From positions 1 to 10,784 of the forward strand of contig JBIIOJ010000094.1 in the NCBI GenBank assembly GCA_044337015.1: a stretch of 10,784 bases of DNA. The letters run 5' to 3'. Shown here piece by piece: positions 1 to 5,678 of the stretch. A model generated the notes under the pieces. That model saw only the letters and a program-made list of their open reading frames with translations. It was not told the DNA's origin and searched no databases. The position numbers were made by a program, and so were the translations under genes. Source of the stretch: UBA4655 sp044337015 (lineage in GTDB: Bacteria > Planctomycetota > Planctomycetia > Pirellulales > UBA1268). Positions within the stretch are counted from its first letter, which is position 1. Each line of letters opens with the position of its first letter.

Positions 1-1085
1 TGGGAATGAGCGGCGGCGTCGACTCGAGCGTGGCGGCAGCCCTGCTCGTCGAGGCGGGACACGACGTGGTGGGAGTGTTCATGCGGCACGGGCAGCCGGC
101 CCTGCCGGGACCGCTTCCGGTGATCGACGAAAGCCACCAGGGCTGCTGCAGCGTCGCCGACGCGATCGATGCCCGCCGCGTCGCCGACCGGCTCGGGATC
201 CCGCTCTATGCCCTCGAACTCTCCGAGGATTTCAGCCGCATCGCCGACTATTTCGCCGAGGAATACGGCCGTGGTCGGACGCCGAACCCGTGCGTCCGCT
301 GCAACACGTGGCTCAAGTTCGGACGGCTGTTCGACTACGCCGACTCGATCGGGGCCGAGTTCGTCGCGACAGGCCACCACGCCCGGCTCCAGCGGGTCGA
401 GCAGGCCGGCGGCGCGGATGGGCCACCAGCGCTTCTTCGCGGCCGCGATCGCGGTAAGGACCAGTCATACGTGCTGTTTGACGTCGAGCCGGCGGCGCTC
501 TCACGGATGCTCCTGCCGGTTGGAGAACTGCTGAAGGACGAGGTGCGCGCGAGGGCCGCCGATCTCGGGCTCGCCGTCGCCGACAAACCCGACAGCCAGG
601 AGATCTGCTTCGTGTCACCGGGAGACCACGCACGGCTCGTGGCCCATCGCCTCGGCGGCTCACGGGCCGGGGAGATCGTCGATACGGCGAATCGGCCGCT
701 CGGGACCCACGACGGCATCGAGCACTTCACGGTGGGCCAGCGACAGGGGCTCGGAATCGCCGTCGGCCGTCCACTCTACGTCGTGCGGATCGACGCCGAT
801 GCCAACCGTGTCGTCGTCGGCACGGCCGACGAGGTGCCACAGGCGAATCTCGTCGCCTCGCAGGCCCGCTGGCTCGTGCCGCCGCCCGTCGGGCCGTTCG
901 AGGCGGTCGTGCAGGTGCGGTCGGCGCGGCCGGCGGCGCCGGCCGTCGTCACACCGCTCGAGGGAGGCCGCTTCGCCGCAGAGTTCTCCCGGGAAACGGA
1001 CCTGCGGCCGGGAGCGATCTCTCCGGGGCAGGCGGCCGTCTGCTACGTCGAAGACCGGCTCGTCGGCGGCGGGTGGATCGACTGA
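1..1085 (+). CDS. mnmA: tRNA-specific 2-thiouridylase MnmA (5'-truncated)
   Basis: This enzyme adenylates and thiolates U34 of the tRNAs for Lys, Glu and Gln in the cytoplasm, using persulfide sulfur relayed from a cysteine desulfurase. The reading frame is open to the left edge: the codon before the ATG at position 6 is Gly, giving GMSGGVDSS, the usual internal PP-loop context. The ATG is therefore the loop methionine and not the start; roughly ten N-terminal residues are missing. Counting from that Met, the PP-loop SGGVDSS is at 2-8, TPNPCVRCN at 92-100 carries the first catalytic Cys (C96), ATGHHARL is at 121-128, KDQSYVLF at 151-158, and DSQEICFV at 197-204 carries the second Cys (C201). 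The C-terminal barrel starts near 215. The GCCSVADAIDARR stretch at 46-58 is a variant that I associate with planctomycete-type proteins. It converges on floA with 10 bp between stops. Identification is secure. Confidence 0.96.
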   Translation, partial: GMSGGVDSSVAAALLVEAGHDVVGVFMRHGQPALPGPLPVIDESHQGCCSVADAIDARRVADRLGIPLYALELSEDFSRIADYFAEEYGRGRTPNPCVRCNTWLKFGRLFDYADSIGAEFVATGHHARLQRVEQAGGADGPPALLRGRDRGKDQSYVLFDVEPAALSRMLLPVGELLKDEVRARAADLGLAVADKPDSQEICFVSPGDHARLVAHRLGGSRAGEIVDTANRPLGTHDGIEHFTVGQRQGLGIAVGRPLYVVRIDADANRVVVGTADEVPQANLVASQARWLVPPPVGPFEAVVQVRSARPAAPAVVTPLEGGRFAAEFSRETDLRPGAISPGQAAVCYVEDRLVGGGWID

Positions 1086-1095
1086 ACGACGCGGC

Positions 1096-2082
1096 CTAGC
1101 GCTTCGCCGTCTCGAACTTGCCGGCCCGGAACGCATCGCCGATCGACTTCGGCACCAGTGCCTCGGCCTGCAGCAGCCGAGCACGGTTCTCGGCGGTGGC
1201 GGCCTTCATTTCTTGCTCCTTCGCGATCGCGAAGCTCCGCCGCTCCTCCGCCTTCGCGCGGGCGACGCGGGTGTCGGCCTCGGCCTGATCCGCCTGGAGG
1301 CGGGCGCCGATGTTCTCGCCGACGTCGATGTCGGCGATGTCGATCGAGACGATCTGGAACGCGGTCTGCGCGTCGAGGCCACGGTCGAGCACCGCCTTGG
1401 ATATCTGGTCGGGGTGTTCCATCACGACGAAGTGGCTCTCGGAGGAGCCGATCGACGTGATGATCCCCTCGCCGACCCGCGCGATGATCGTCTCCTCGGT
1501 GGCGCCGCCGATGAGCTGCTGGAGATTCGTGCGGACGGTGACCCGGGCGCGGATCTTCAGCTCGACGCCGTTCTTCGCCACGGCGGAGAGCGTCGTCTTG
1601 CCGCTGGCGGAGTCGGGGCAGTCGATCACCTTGGGATTCACGCTCGTCTGCACGGCGTCGAGCACGTCGCGGCCGGCGAGGTCGATGGCGCAGGCCTTGT
1701 CGAAGTCGAGATCGAGGCCGGCCCGCTGGGCCGCGATGAGGGCGCGGATCACCCGCGGCACGTCGCCACCGGCGAGGTAGTGGGCCTCGAGCCGGCGAGC
1801 CTGGATGTCGCTGCCGAGCCCGGCCTGAGTGGCCATGATCTTCGCCTGGACGATGGTGCGGGCATTCACCTTCCGCAGGCTCATGCCGAGCAGTTCGAAG
1901 AACGTGACCGGGGCCTTCGACCAGTACGCCTGGAACCAGAGCTGGCCGTAGTTGAACACCAGCAGCAGCATCACGAGCCCGACGAGGGCGAGCACGAGCC
2001 CGACCGCGATAAAAATCGGAACCGCCAGGGTGCGGTCGACCTCGGCCAAAAGGACCTCGGCGATCGGGAGGAGGAGGGGCAT
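1096..2082 (-). CDS. floA: Flotillin-like protein FloA (SPFH/band 7), short C-terminus
   Basis: A 328-residue bacterial flotillin, a membrane scaffold of functional microdomains. One hydrophobic segment at about 19-43 anchors it. Family-specific strings include LEAHYLAGGDV (98-108), ALIAAQRAGLDL (114-125), AIDLAGRDVLDAVQ (132-145), EETIIARVGEGI (196-207) and IDIADIDVGENIGARLQADQAEAD (247-270, read in two blocks). A charged Ala/Glu-rich helix covers about 262-308. I chose the ATG at 2082: it gives MPLLLPIAEVL just before the membrane segment, while the frame continues 58 residues upstream with unrelated Arg-rich sequence. The ribosome site is weak (GGGAAA, 6 bases before ATG). Length is close to the family's roughly 330 residues, but an insertion near 155-163 is offset by a missing C-terminal tail: the chain ends soon after FRAGKF, where relatives carry a DYY/NIQADT segment. 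No NfeD partner gene adjoins it. Confidence 0.93.
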   Translation of the reverse strand: MPLLLPIAEVLLAEVDRTLAVPIFIAVGLVLALVGLVMLLLVFNYGQLWFQAYWSKAPVTFFELLGMSLRKVNARTIVQAKIMATQAGLGSDIQARRLEAHYLAGGDVPRVIRALIAAQRAGLDLDFDKACAIDLAGRDVLDAVQTSVNPKVIDCPDSASGKTTLSAVAKNGVELKIRARVTVRTNLQQLIGGATEETIIARVGEGIITSIGSSESHFVVMEHPDQISKAVLDRGLDAQTAFQIVSIDIADIDVGENIGARLQADQAEADTRVARAKAEERRSFAIAKEQEMKAATAENRARLLQAEALVPKSIGDAFRAGKFETAKR

Positions 2083-2131
2083 GAACGGTTTCCCAGTTTG
2101 TGCAGTCGGTCCAGGTCCGCGAGACCCCTCG

Positions 2132-2160
2132 ATCCTAGTTCGCGTCAAAGTCCCGATAAA
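2132..2160 (-). promoter_or_regulatory. Possible floA promoter
   Basis: Read on the minus strand, a TAGGAT hexamer (2132-2137) lies 17 bases downstream of TTTATC (2155-2160). A start site a few bases further on would give a leader of about 40 bases to the floA ATG. The -10 is tolerable and the -35 poor. The same CTAGGAT string occurs on the minus strand upstream of the sulfatase gene (10164-10170), which is the main reason to list it. The rest of 2083-2242 shows no gene or convincing element. Confidence 0.25.
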
Positions 2161-2242
2161 GCGGCCAGAATTCCCGGTGTTTTCCGCGGTTTCACGCGTT
2201 CGAACCGAAGACAGGGAGTCCGGCGAAACTCTGGCGGCCCGC

Positions 2243-2330
2243 CGTGCCGATACCAAGTTTTGACGGAAGGTATCGAAGGCACGTCATGACGACGGCCGGC
2301 AGGGAAAGCCGGCATGCCAGATCCGTCATG
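2243..2330 (+). promoter_or_regulatory. Structured RNA leader candidate upstream of small gene
   Basis: Two consecutive stem structures can be drawn. First, CGTGCC (2243-2248) pairs with GGCACG (2278-2283) and, stacked on it, GATACC (2249-2254) pairs with GGTATC (2269-2274). This gives 12 base pairs with a three-base GAA bulge (2275-2277) and a 14-base loop. Second, CATGACG (2285-2291) pairs with CGTCATG (2324-2330), enclosing an inner GCCGGC/GCCGGC stem (2295-2300, 2308-2313) with a seven-base loop. The elements are one base apart and end 31 bases before the ATG of the small gene. The string GACGGAAGG...GAAGG inside the first element recalls conserved bases of the glutamine riboswitch / Downstream-peptide RNAs, but the extra hairpin expected between those strings is absent, so I do not assign that class. 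Function and transcription start are unknown. Confidence 0.45.
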
Positions 2331-2342
2331 AACGAGCCTTCT

Positions 2343-2360
2343 TGGCAAGGGAGTGTGCCA
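2343..2360 (+). promoter_or_regulatory. RBS presented in a small hairpin
   Basis: TGGCA (2343-2347) and TGCCA (2356-2360) can form a five-pair stem whose eight-base loop holds AGGGAG. The Shine-Dalgarno-like AAGGGAG (2347-2353) sits 8 bases before the ATG at 2362 and decides that start over an in-frame GTG at 2353, which overlaps the site itself. The hairpin could modulate ribosome access together with the larger stems upstream. Confidence 0.5.
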
Positions 2361-2361
2361 C

Positions 2362-2610
2362 ATGGCGATCCGGAAACTGAAGGTTTACACGGGCCCCGAA
2401 TCCGAAGTGCAGGCCGTTTCGCTCCTTCACGGCGAAGCGGACTCGAACTGCGTGAAACTGCCGCTGGGGGACATCCTCCCGCTTTTGGCAGATGCGGTGG
2501 CGAGCAACCGCACTTGGCTGACCGATTTTGAGCAGGATGAGGTCACCATCTCGAGCGATCTCTACGACGTGCTGCAGGCCTACCGCCACTTTCGGCGGCC
2601 GGGGGCCTGA
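2362..2610 (+). CDS. Small conserved-looking protein of unknown function (82 aa)
   Basis: An 82-residue acidic soluble protein beginning MAIRKLKVYTG. It has no signal peptide or membrane segment. A short basic N-terminus (RKLKVY, likely a beta strand) is followed by a hydrophobic strand (VQAVSLLHG), a helix-like stretch (LGDILPLLADAVAS, about 37-50), then TWLTDFEQDEVTISSDLYDVLQAYRHFRRP to the end. I do not recognise a named domain. From memory, similar short proteins with the IPLGDILPLL / EVTISxDLYxVxxAY pattern occur as hypotheticals in planctomycetes; I cannot confirm this here. The start is chosen from the AAGGGAG site. Codon use matches the neighbours and the antisense reading offers nothing better. 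It stands alone: floA is divergent, and the XRE regulator follows after 133 bp with its own promoter-like sequence. The structured leader suggests post-transcriptional control. Confidence 0.8.
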   Translation: MAIRKLKVYTGPESEVQAVSLLHGEADSNCVKLPLGDILPLLADAVASNRTWLTDFEQDEVTISSDLYDVLQAYRHFRRPGA

Positions 2611-2669
2611 GTCGGCGGGCCGCTGGAACCACCAAACTGGCGGTCCACGCTTCGGCAGGGTCAGGCCCC
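2602..2669 (+). repeat. Spaced 9-bp inverted repeat over a stop codon
   Basis: GGGGCCTGA (2602-2610), which contains the stop codon of the small gene, is the exact reverse complement of TCAGGCCCC (2661-2669). The arms are 50 bases apart. It could be a long-range stem in the mRNA, a loose terminator (there is no T-run) or chance. Confidence 0.3.
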
Positions 2670-2671
2670 TC

Positions 2672-2700
2672 TTGCGGGCGAATCGTCCCGTCAGCATACT
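2672..2700 (+). promoter_or_regulatory. Likely promoter of the XRE-cupin gene
   Basis: TTGCGG (2672-2677) and CATACT (2695-2700) are separated by exactly 17 bases, the optimum for a sigma-70 promoter. A start near 2707 would leave a leader of about 37 bases to the ATG at 2744. The -10 is followed by CGG, a context repeated as TACACTCGGG upstream of the genes at 3541 and 10252. Confidence 0.42.
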
Positions 2701-2743
2701 CGGCGGTCGCACTTGATTGCGCCCAGCCCTGTGATGCCCGCTC

Positions 2744-3403
2744 ATGCCGATGCCGATCAACCTCACGGACCTCGGTCGACGGGCGCGGGCGATCAGGATC
2801 GCCCGCGGTCTGACACTCGATGACGTGGTGTCGCGGGCGGAGTTTACGGTCAGCTGGCTTTCGAAGCTCGAGAACGGCCTGTTGTCGCCGTCGCTCGAAG
2901 GACTCGTGAAGCTCTCGGACGTGCTTGAATGCGGCGTCGAGGAGCTCGTCGAGGGGCTTTCCGTGCGGCCGCGACACGTCGTCGTCCGCAAGGGAGAGGG
3001 CCGGGTCGATAACTCCCGCGACCGCACCGGCGACACCCAGCTCGAACAGCTGGCCGCCACGTGGCGGGGTCGGGGTATGAACCCGGTCATACTCCATCTC
3101 GCACCGTCGCCGCACTCCGGCGTCCGCCCGCCAGCCACCAGCCTCGTCGGTGAGCGATTCCTGCTTGTCATAGCCGGGGACGTGAAGCTCGAGTACGGCC
3201 AGGAATTGATCGACCTCAGGGAAGGAGACAGCGTCTACCTCGATGCCACCATCCCCCACAATCTCACCACTTTCGGCAGATCGAAGGCGAAGGTCTTGAG
3301 CGTCTCGTTCGAGCCCCTGCGAAACGGGGTCCGCACCGCCTCCGGCAAGACCGCGAGGCGTCCGCCCTCCGGTCGCGGTTCCCGGAAAAGCTCCTCACCG
3401 TAG
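2744..3403 (+). CDS. XRE-family HTH regulator with C-terminal cupin domain
   Basis: A 219-residue predicted transcription factor. Residues about 7-71 form an XRE/Cro-type helix-turn-helix: LGRRARAIRIARGLTLDDVV, then SWLSKLENGLLSPSLEGLVKLSDVL, where SKLENG is the classic turn into helix 3-4. Residues about 113-192 form a small cupin: an LVIAGDVKLEYG strand-turn-strand at 141-152, a LREGDSVYLDATIPHN block at 158-173 with His172, and a final strand at 183-190. Such HTH-cupin proteins usually sense a small ligand through the cupin and control a few neighbouring genes; the ligand here is unknown. A basic low-complexity tail (about 194-219, Arg/Ser/Gly) follows the cupin and ends inside the first 31-bp repeat copy. 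No clear Shine-Dalgarno precedes ATG 2744; the in-frame ATG at 2750 is an equal alternative. A plausible target is the downstream oxidoreductase, but only by proximity. Confidence 0.88.
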   Translation: MPMPINLTDLGRRARAIRIARGLTLDDVVSRAEFTVSWLSKLENGLLSPSLEGLVKLSDVLECGVEELVEGLSVRPRHVVVRKGEGRVDNSRDRTGDTQLEQLAATWRGRGMNPVILHLAPSPHSGVRPPATSLVGERFLLVIAGDVKLEYGQELIDLREGDSVYLDATIPHNLTTFGRSKAKVLSVSFEPLRNGVRTASGKTARRPPSGRGSRKSSSP

Positions 3404-3490
3404 CGGTCCCGCCGTGACAGGCGGAGCCCGGTAATCCTCCCACCGAGAACGGCGGGGCCCGGTAGTCCTCCCGCCGAGAACGGCGGGGCC
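3398..3490 (+). repeat. Tandem 31-bp palindromic repeats (about three copies)
   Basis: Units begin at 3398, 3429 and 3460 with an exact 31-base period. The second and third differ at two positions; the first is degenerate (about 10 differences) and overlaps the stop codon of the XRE-cupin gene; a decayed start of a fourth follows at 3491. Each unit carries a hairpin. The best is CCCGCCG (3470-3476), loop AGAA, CGGCGGG (3481-3487). The second copy has one mismatch (CCCACCG, 3439-3445). With no T-runs, a REP-like dispersed element or a rho-independent-like barrier are both possible. There are no unique spacers, so it is not CRISPR. Confidence 0.75.
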
Positions 3491-3504
3491 CGGCGGTGAC
3501 TTGG

Positions 3505-3510
3505 TACACT
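3505..3510 (+). promoter_or_regulatory. Possible -10 element of oxidoreductase gene
   Basis: TACACT preceded by TTGG and followed by CGGG lies 30 bases before the ATG at 3541. The same ten-base TACACTCGGG recurs at 10152-10161 upstream of the epimerase gene. No -35-like hexamer stands at 16-18 bases; that place is filled by the last repeat hairpin. Confidence 0.3.
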
Positions 3511-3540
3511 CGGGTCTTCTCTCCAGGAGACCCTCCCTCG

Positions 3541-5013
3541 ATGAATTTGTCCCGCCGTGATTTCGTCGAACGCGCGGCCGCCTCCGCGGTAGCCGCTATC
3601 GCGTCGTGCCACGCCACCGCCCCCCGCCGATCCCTCGCCGAGCAGCCCAAGCCAGCGGGCCCGAACGACCGGCTGCGGGTCGCCGTGATCGGCGTCAACG
3701 GCCAGGGGGGAGCCCATGTCGGCGAGTGGCTGGCCAACCCCGACAGCGACTTGGTCGCGATCTGTGACTGTGATCCGGGAGCCTTCGCGAAGCATGCCAA
3801 GCGTTTCGAGAAGCTCGAGAGGCCGCCGGAGTACGTCAAGGACATCCGCAGGCTCCTGGAACGGAAGGACATCGACGCGGTCTCGATCGCCACGCCCAAC
3901 CACACCCACGCGCTGTTTGCCATCTGGGCGATGCAGTCGGGGAAGGACGTCTACGTCGAGAAGCCCTGCAGCCACAACGTGAGCGAGGGGCGGGTGATGA
4001 CCGACTGGGCGAGAAAGCTCGGCCGGATGTGCCAGATGGGAGTCCAGAGCCGCAGCATGACCGGCATCCGCGAGACGCTCGACTTCCTGAAGAGCGGCCG
4101 GATCGGCCCCGTGAAGGTGGCCCACGCTCTCTGCTTCAAGCGTCGCGATTCGATCGGACTTGTGGAGACGCCCGCACCGATTCCCGCGGACCTCGACTTC
4201 GACCTCTGGTGCGGCCCGGCGCCGCTCGTCGTGCCGGTCCGGAAGCGGCTCCATTACGACTGGCACTGGAACCATGTCACCGGCAACGGCGACCTCGGCA
4301 ACCAGAACCCGCACGAGCTCGACAAGGCCCGCTGGGGGCTCGGCAAGCAGGAGCTTCCGAAGAAGGTCGTGAGCCTCGGCGGCCGGCTTGGCTACGTCGA
4401 CAACGGCGACGTAGCCAACAGCCAGGTCACGCTCTACCAGTGGGATGACGCGATGCTCATCTCCGACGTCCGCGGCCTGCCGATCAAGCCGGAAGTGAAC
4501 CTCGGCCTTTCGAAGGGGGGGCCCTTCAACAGTCCCTGCAACATCTGGTACGGCACGGAAGGGTACGTCGTGGCGCCCAGTTACACGTCGGGCATCGCCT
4601 TCGACTACGACGGCAACGAGCTCGGAAAATGGTCGGGGGGAACCTACCAGCAGCACTTCGCGAACTTCGTGAAGGCCGTCAAGAGTCGCGACCACCGCGA
4701 TCTCCACCTCGACATCGAGGACGGCCACCTATCAAGCGCCCTGGCCCATCTCGGCAACGTCTCGTGGGCGCTCGGCGAGCAGGTCGATCTCGGCACGCGG
4801 CCGACGCTTGCGGCCGACGACCGGCACGCACGGGCCTCGCTCGACTCGTTCGAGGCCTACATTCGGGAAAACGGCGTCGATCTCGCGAAGACGAGGCTTT
4901 TGCTCGGCCGCGAACTCACGATCGACCCGAAGACCGAGCGGGCGACGGACGAGGCCGCGAACGCGCTCTTTTCCCGTGAGTACCGCAAGGGCTACGAACT
5001 GCCTCGCGTCTGA
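3541..5013 (+). CDS. Tat-exported Gfo/Idh/MocA-family oxidoreductase
   Basis: A 490-residue NAD(P)-dependent dehydrogenase-fold protein. The N-terminus MNLSRRDFVERAAA is a twin-arginine signal (SRRDF at 4-8) followed by an Ala-rich core. IASC (20-23) fits a lipobox, so it may be a Tat lipoprotein outside the inner membrane. The Rossmann fold starts at VAVIGVNGQGG (47-57), the variant glycine-rich loop of this family; SIATPNHTH follows near 118-126 and the diagnostic EKP is at 140-142. The C-terminal alpha/beta domain contains GNGDLGNQNPHELDKARWG, with the likely catalytic Asp/His region. The start ATG 3541 follows AGGAGA (3525-3530); an upstream GTG at 3496 lies in repeat DNA and would bury the Tat signal. 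Relatives are often alpha-N-acetylgalactosaminidase-like or sugar dehydrogenases, but no specific substrate can be named. It is transcribed alone and ends 2 bp from the convergent acetyltransferase stop. Confidence 0.9.
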   Translation: MNLSRRDFVERAAASAVAAIASCHATAPRRSLAEQPKPAGPNDRLRVAVIGVNGQGGAHVGEWLANPDSDLVAICDCDPGAFAKHAKRFEKLERPPEYVKDIRRLLERKDIDAVSIATPNHTHALFAIWAMQSGKDVYVEKPCSHNVSEGRVMTDWARKLGRMCQMGVQSRSMTGIRETLDFLKSGRIGPVKVAHALCFKRRDSIGLVETPAPIPADLDFDLWCGPAPLVVPVRKRLHYDWHWNHVTGNGDLGNQNPHELDKARWGLGKQELPKKVVSLGGRLGYVDNGDVANSQVTLYQWDDAMLISDVRGLPIKPEVNLGLSKGGPFNSPCNIWYGTEGYVVAPSYTSGIAFDYDGNELGKWSGGTYQQHFANFVKAVKSRDHRDLHLDIEDGHLSSALAHLGNVSWALGEQVDLGTRPTLAADDRHARASLDSFEAYIRENGVDLAKTRLLLGRELTIDPKTERATDEAANALFSREYRKGYELPRV

Positions 5014-5015
5014 CT

Positions 5016-5546
5016 CTAGCCGTCGGTCGGCGATAGCGGCCCGGGCAGCACCCGCTGCCAGAACTCGAGGTCGAGCCAGCGGCCGAACTTCCAGCCGGCC
5101 TGCCGGATCGTCCCGGCGTGGGTGAAGCCGAGCGAGCGGTGCATCGCGATGCTCGCGACGTTCGCCGCGTCGATGCCGCCGACCATGACGCGAACTTCCC
5201 GCGACATCGCCCGCTCGGTGAGTGACGACAGCAGCAGGCGGCCCACACCCTTTCCACGCGAGTCCGCCGCCACGTAGACCGAGTGCTCCACCGTGTACTT
5301 GTAGGCCGGGAACGGCCGGAACATGCCGTAGCTTGCAAAGCCGACGAGACGACCGGAATCGTCCTCGGCCCCGACGAGCGGCCGCGCCTCGGTGAGCCTC
5401 GCTGTGATCCATCGCTCGACCGCGTCGATCGATCGCGGTGCGTACTCGTAGAGCGCCGTCGAGTTCGCGATCACTTCGTTGAAGATTTCACGGATCGCCG
5501 GGGCATGGCGGGCATCGCAGTCGACGAGTCGAATCGGGGGCATCAT
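5016..5546 (-). CDS. GNAT N-acetyltransferase, phosphinothricin/MnaT-like
   Basis: A 176-residue cytoplasmic acetyl-CoA-dependent acetyltransferase. It shows the PAT/YncA (MnaT) pattern: PPIRLVDCDARHAPAIREIFNEV at the start (two blocks), an ASYGMFRPFPAY block (71-82), the TVEHSVYV strand (85-92) with the conserved Glu-His, the CoA pyrophosphate loop SRGKGVGRLLL (96-106), GGIDAANVASIAMHRSLGF (123-141) and the closing GWKFGRWLDLEFWQ (151-164). Members acetylate phosphinothricin, methionine sulfoximine or related amino acids; the true substrate here is unknown. I chose ATG 5546 because MMPPIRL aligns with family starts. An in-frame GTG at 5555 has a better ribosome site (GGAAG five bases upstream) and would add three residues. 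The frame stays open far into the porin gene upstream, but that part is antisense shadow. It is divergent from the porin (132 bp) and convergent with the oxidoreductase. Confidence 0.92.
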   Translation of the reverse strand: MMPPIRLVDCDARHAPAIREIFNEVIANSTALYEYAPRSIDAVERWITARLTEARPLVGAEDDSGRLVGFASYGMFRPFPAYKYTVEHSVYVAADSRGKGVGRLLLSSLTERAMSREVRVMVGGIDAANVASIAMHRSLGFTHAGTIRQAGWKFGRWLDLEFWQRVLPGPLSPTDG

Positions 5547-5669
5547 TTCATTCACGAAAGCTTCCGGGACTCCTGTCCTGCTCCAGTTTCCCAGCTTTCC
5601 AGGCCACCGCCAAACGACCGAGGCTTTTTCATTCGCAAAGGCGGCAGGACCGATACAGATGGTGCAACC

Positions 5670-5673
5670 GGAG
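5670..5673 (+). promoter_or_regulatory. RBS fixing the porin start
   Basis: GGAG five bases upstream of ATG 5679. It selects this start, which yields a signal peptide, over the much longer open frame reaching back to 5283 that runs antisense to the acetyltransferase. Confidence 0.6.
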
Positions 5674-5678
5674 CTTCC

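Noticed and set aside
2181..2230. tRNA-like T-arm (GTTCGAACC-like bases near 2200)
   Set aside because: No acceptor, D or anticodon stems can be formed around it.
2255..2283. Firm call of a glutamine riboswitch
   Set aside because: The GACGGAAG and GAAGG strings match, but the hairpin normally between them is replaced by four bases; kept only as a resemblance.
799..2289. 496-residue plus-strand frame across mnmA and floA
   Set aside because: It overlaps two well-identified genes in other frames or strands and has low-complexity composition.
3398..3490. CRISPR array
   Set aside because: The 31-base period is continuous repeat with no unique spacers and no cas genes nearby.
3235..4728. 497-residue minus-strand frame
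   Set aside because: It runs antisense to the XRE tail, the repeats and the oxidoreductase, and has no recognisable motif; shadow.
5283..5678. N-terminal extension of the porin frame
   Set aside because: It lies antisense to the acetyltransferase and would bury a clear signal peptide and ribosome site at 5679.
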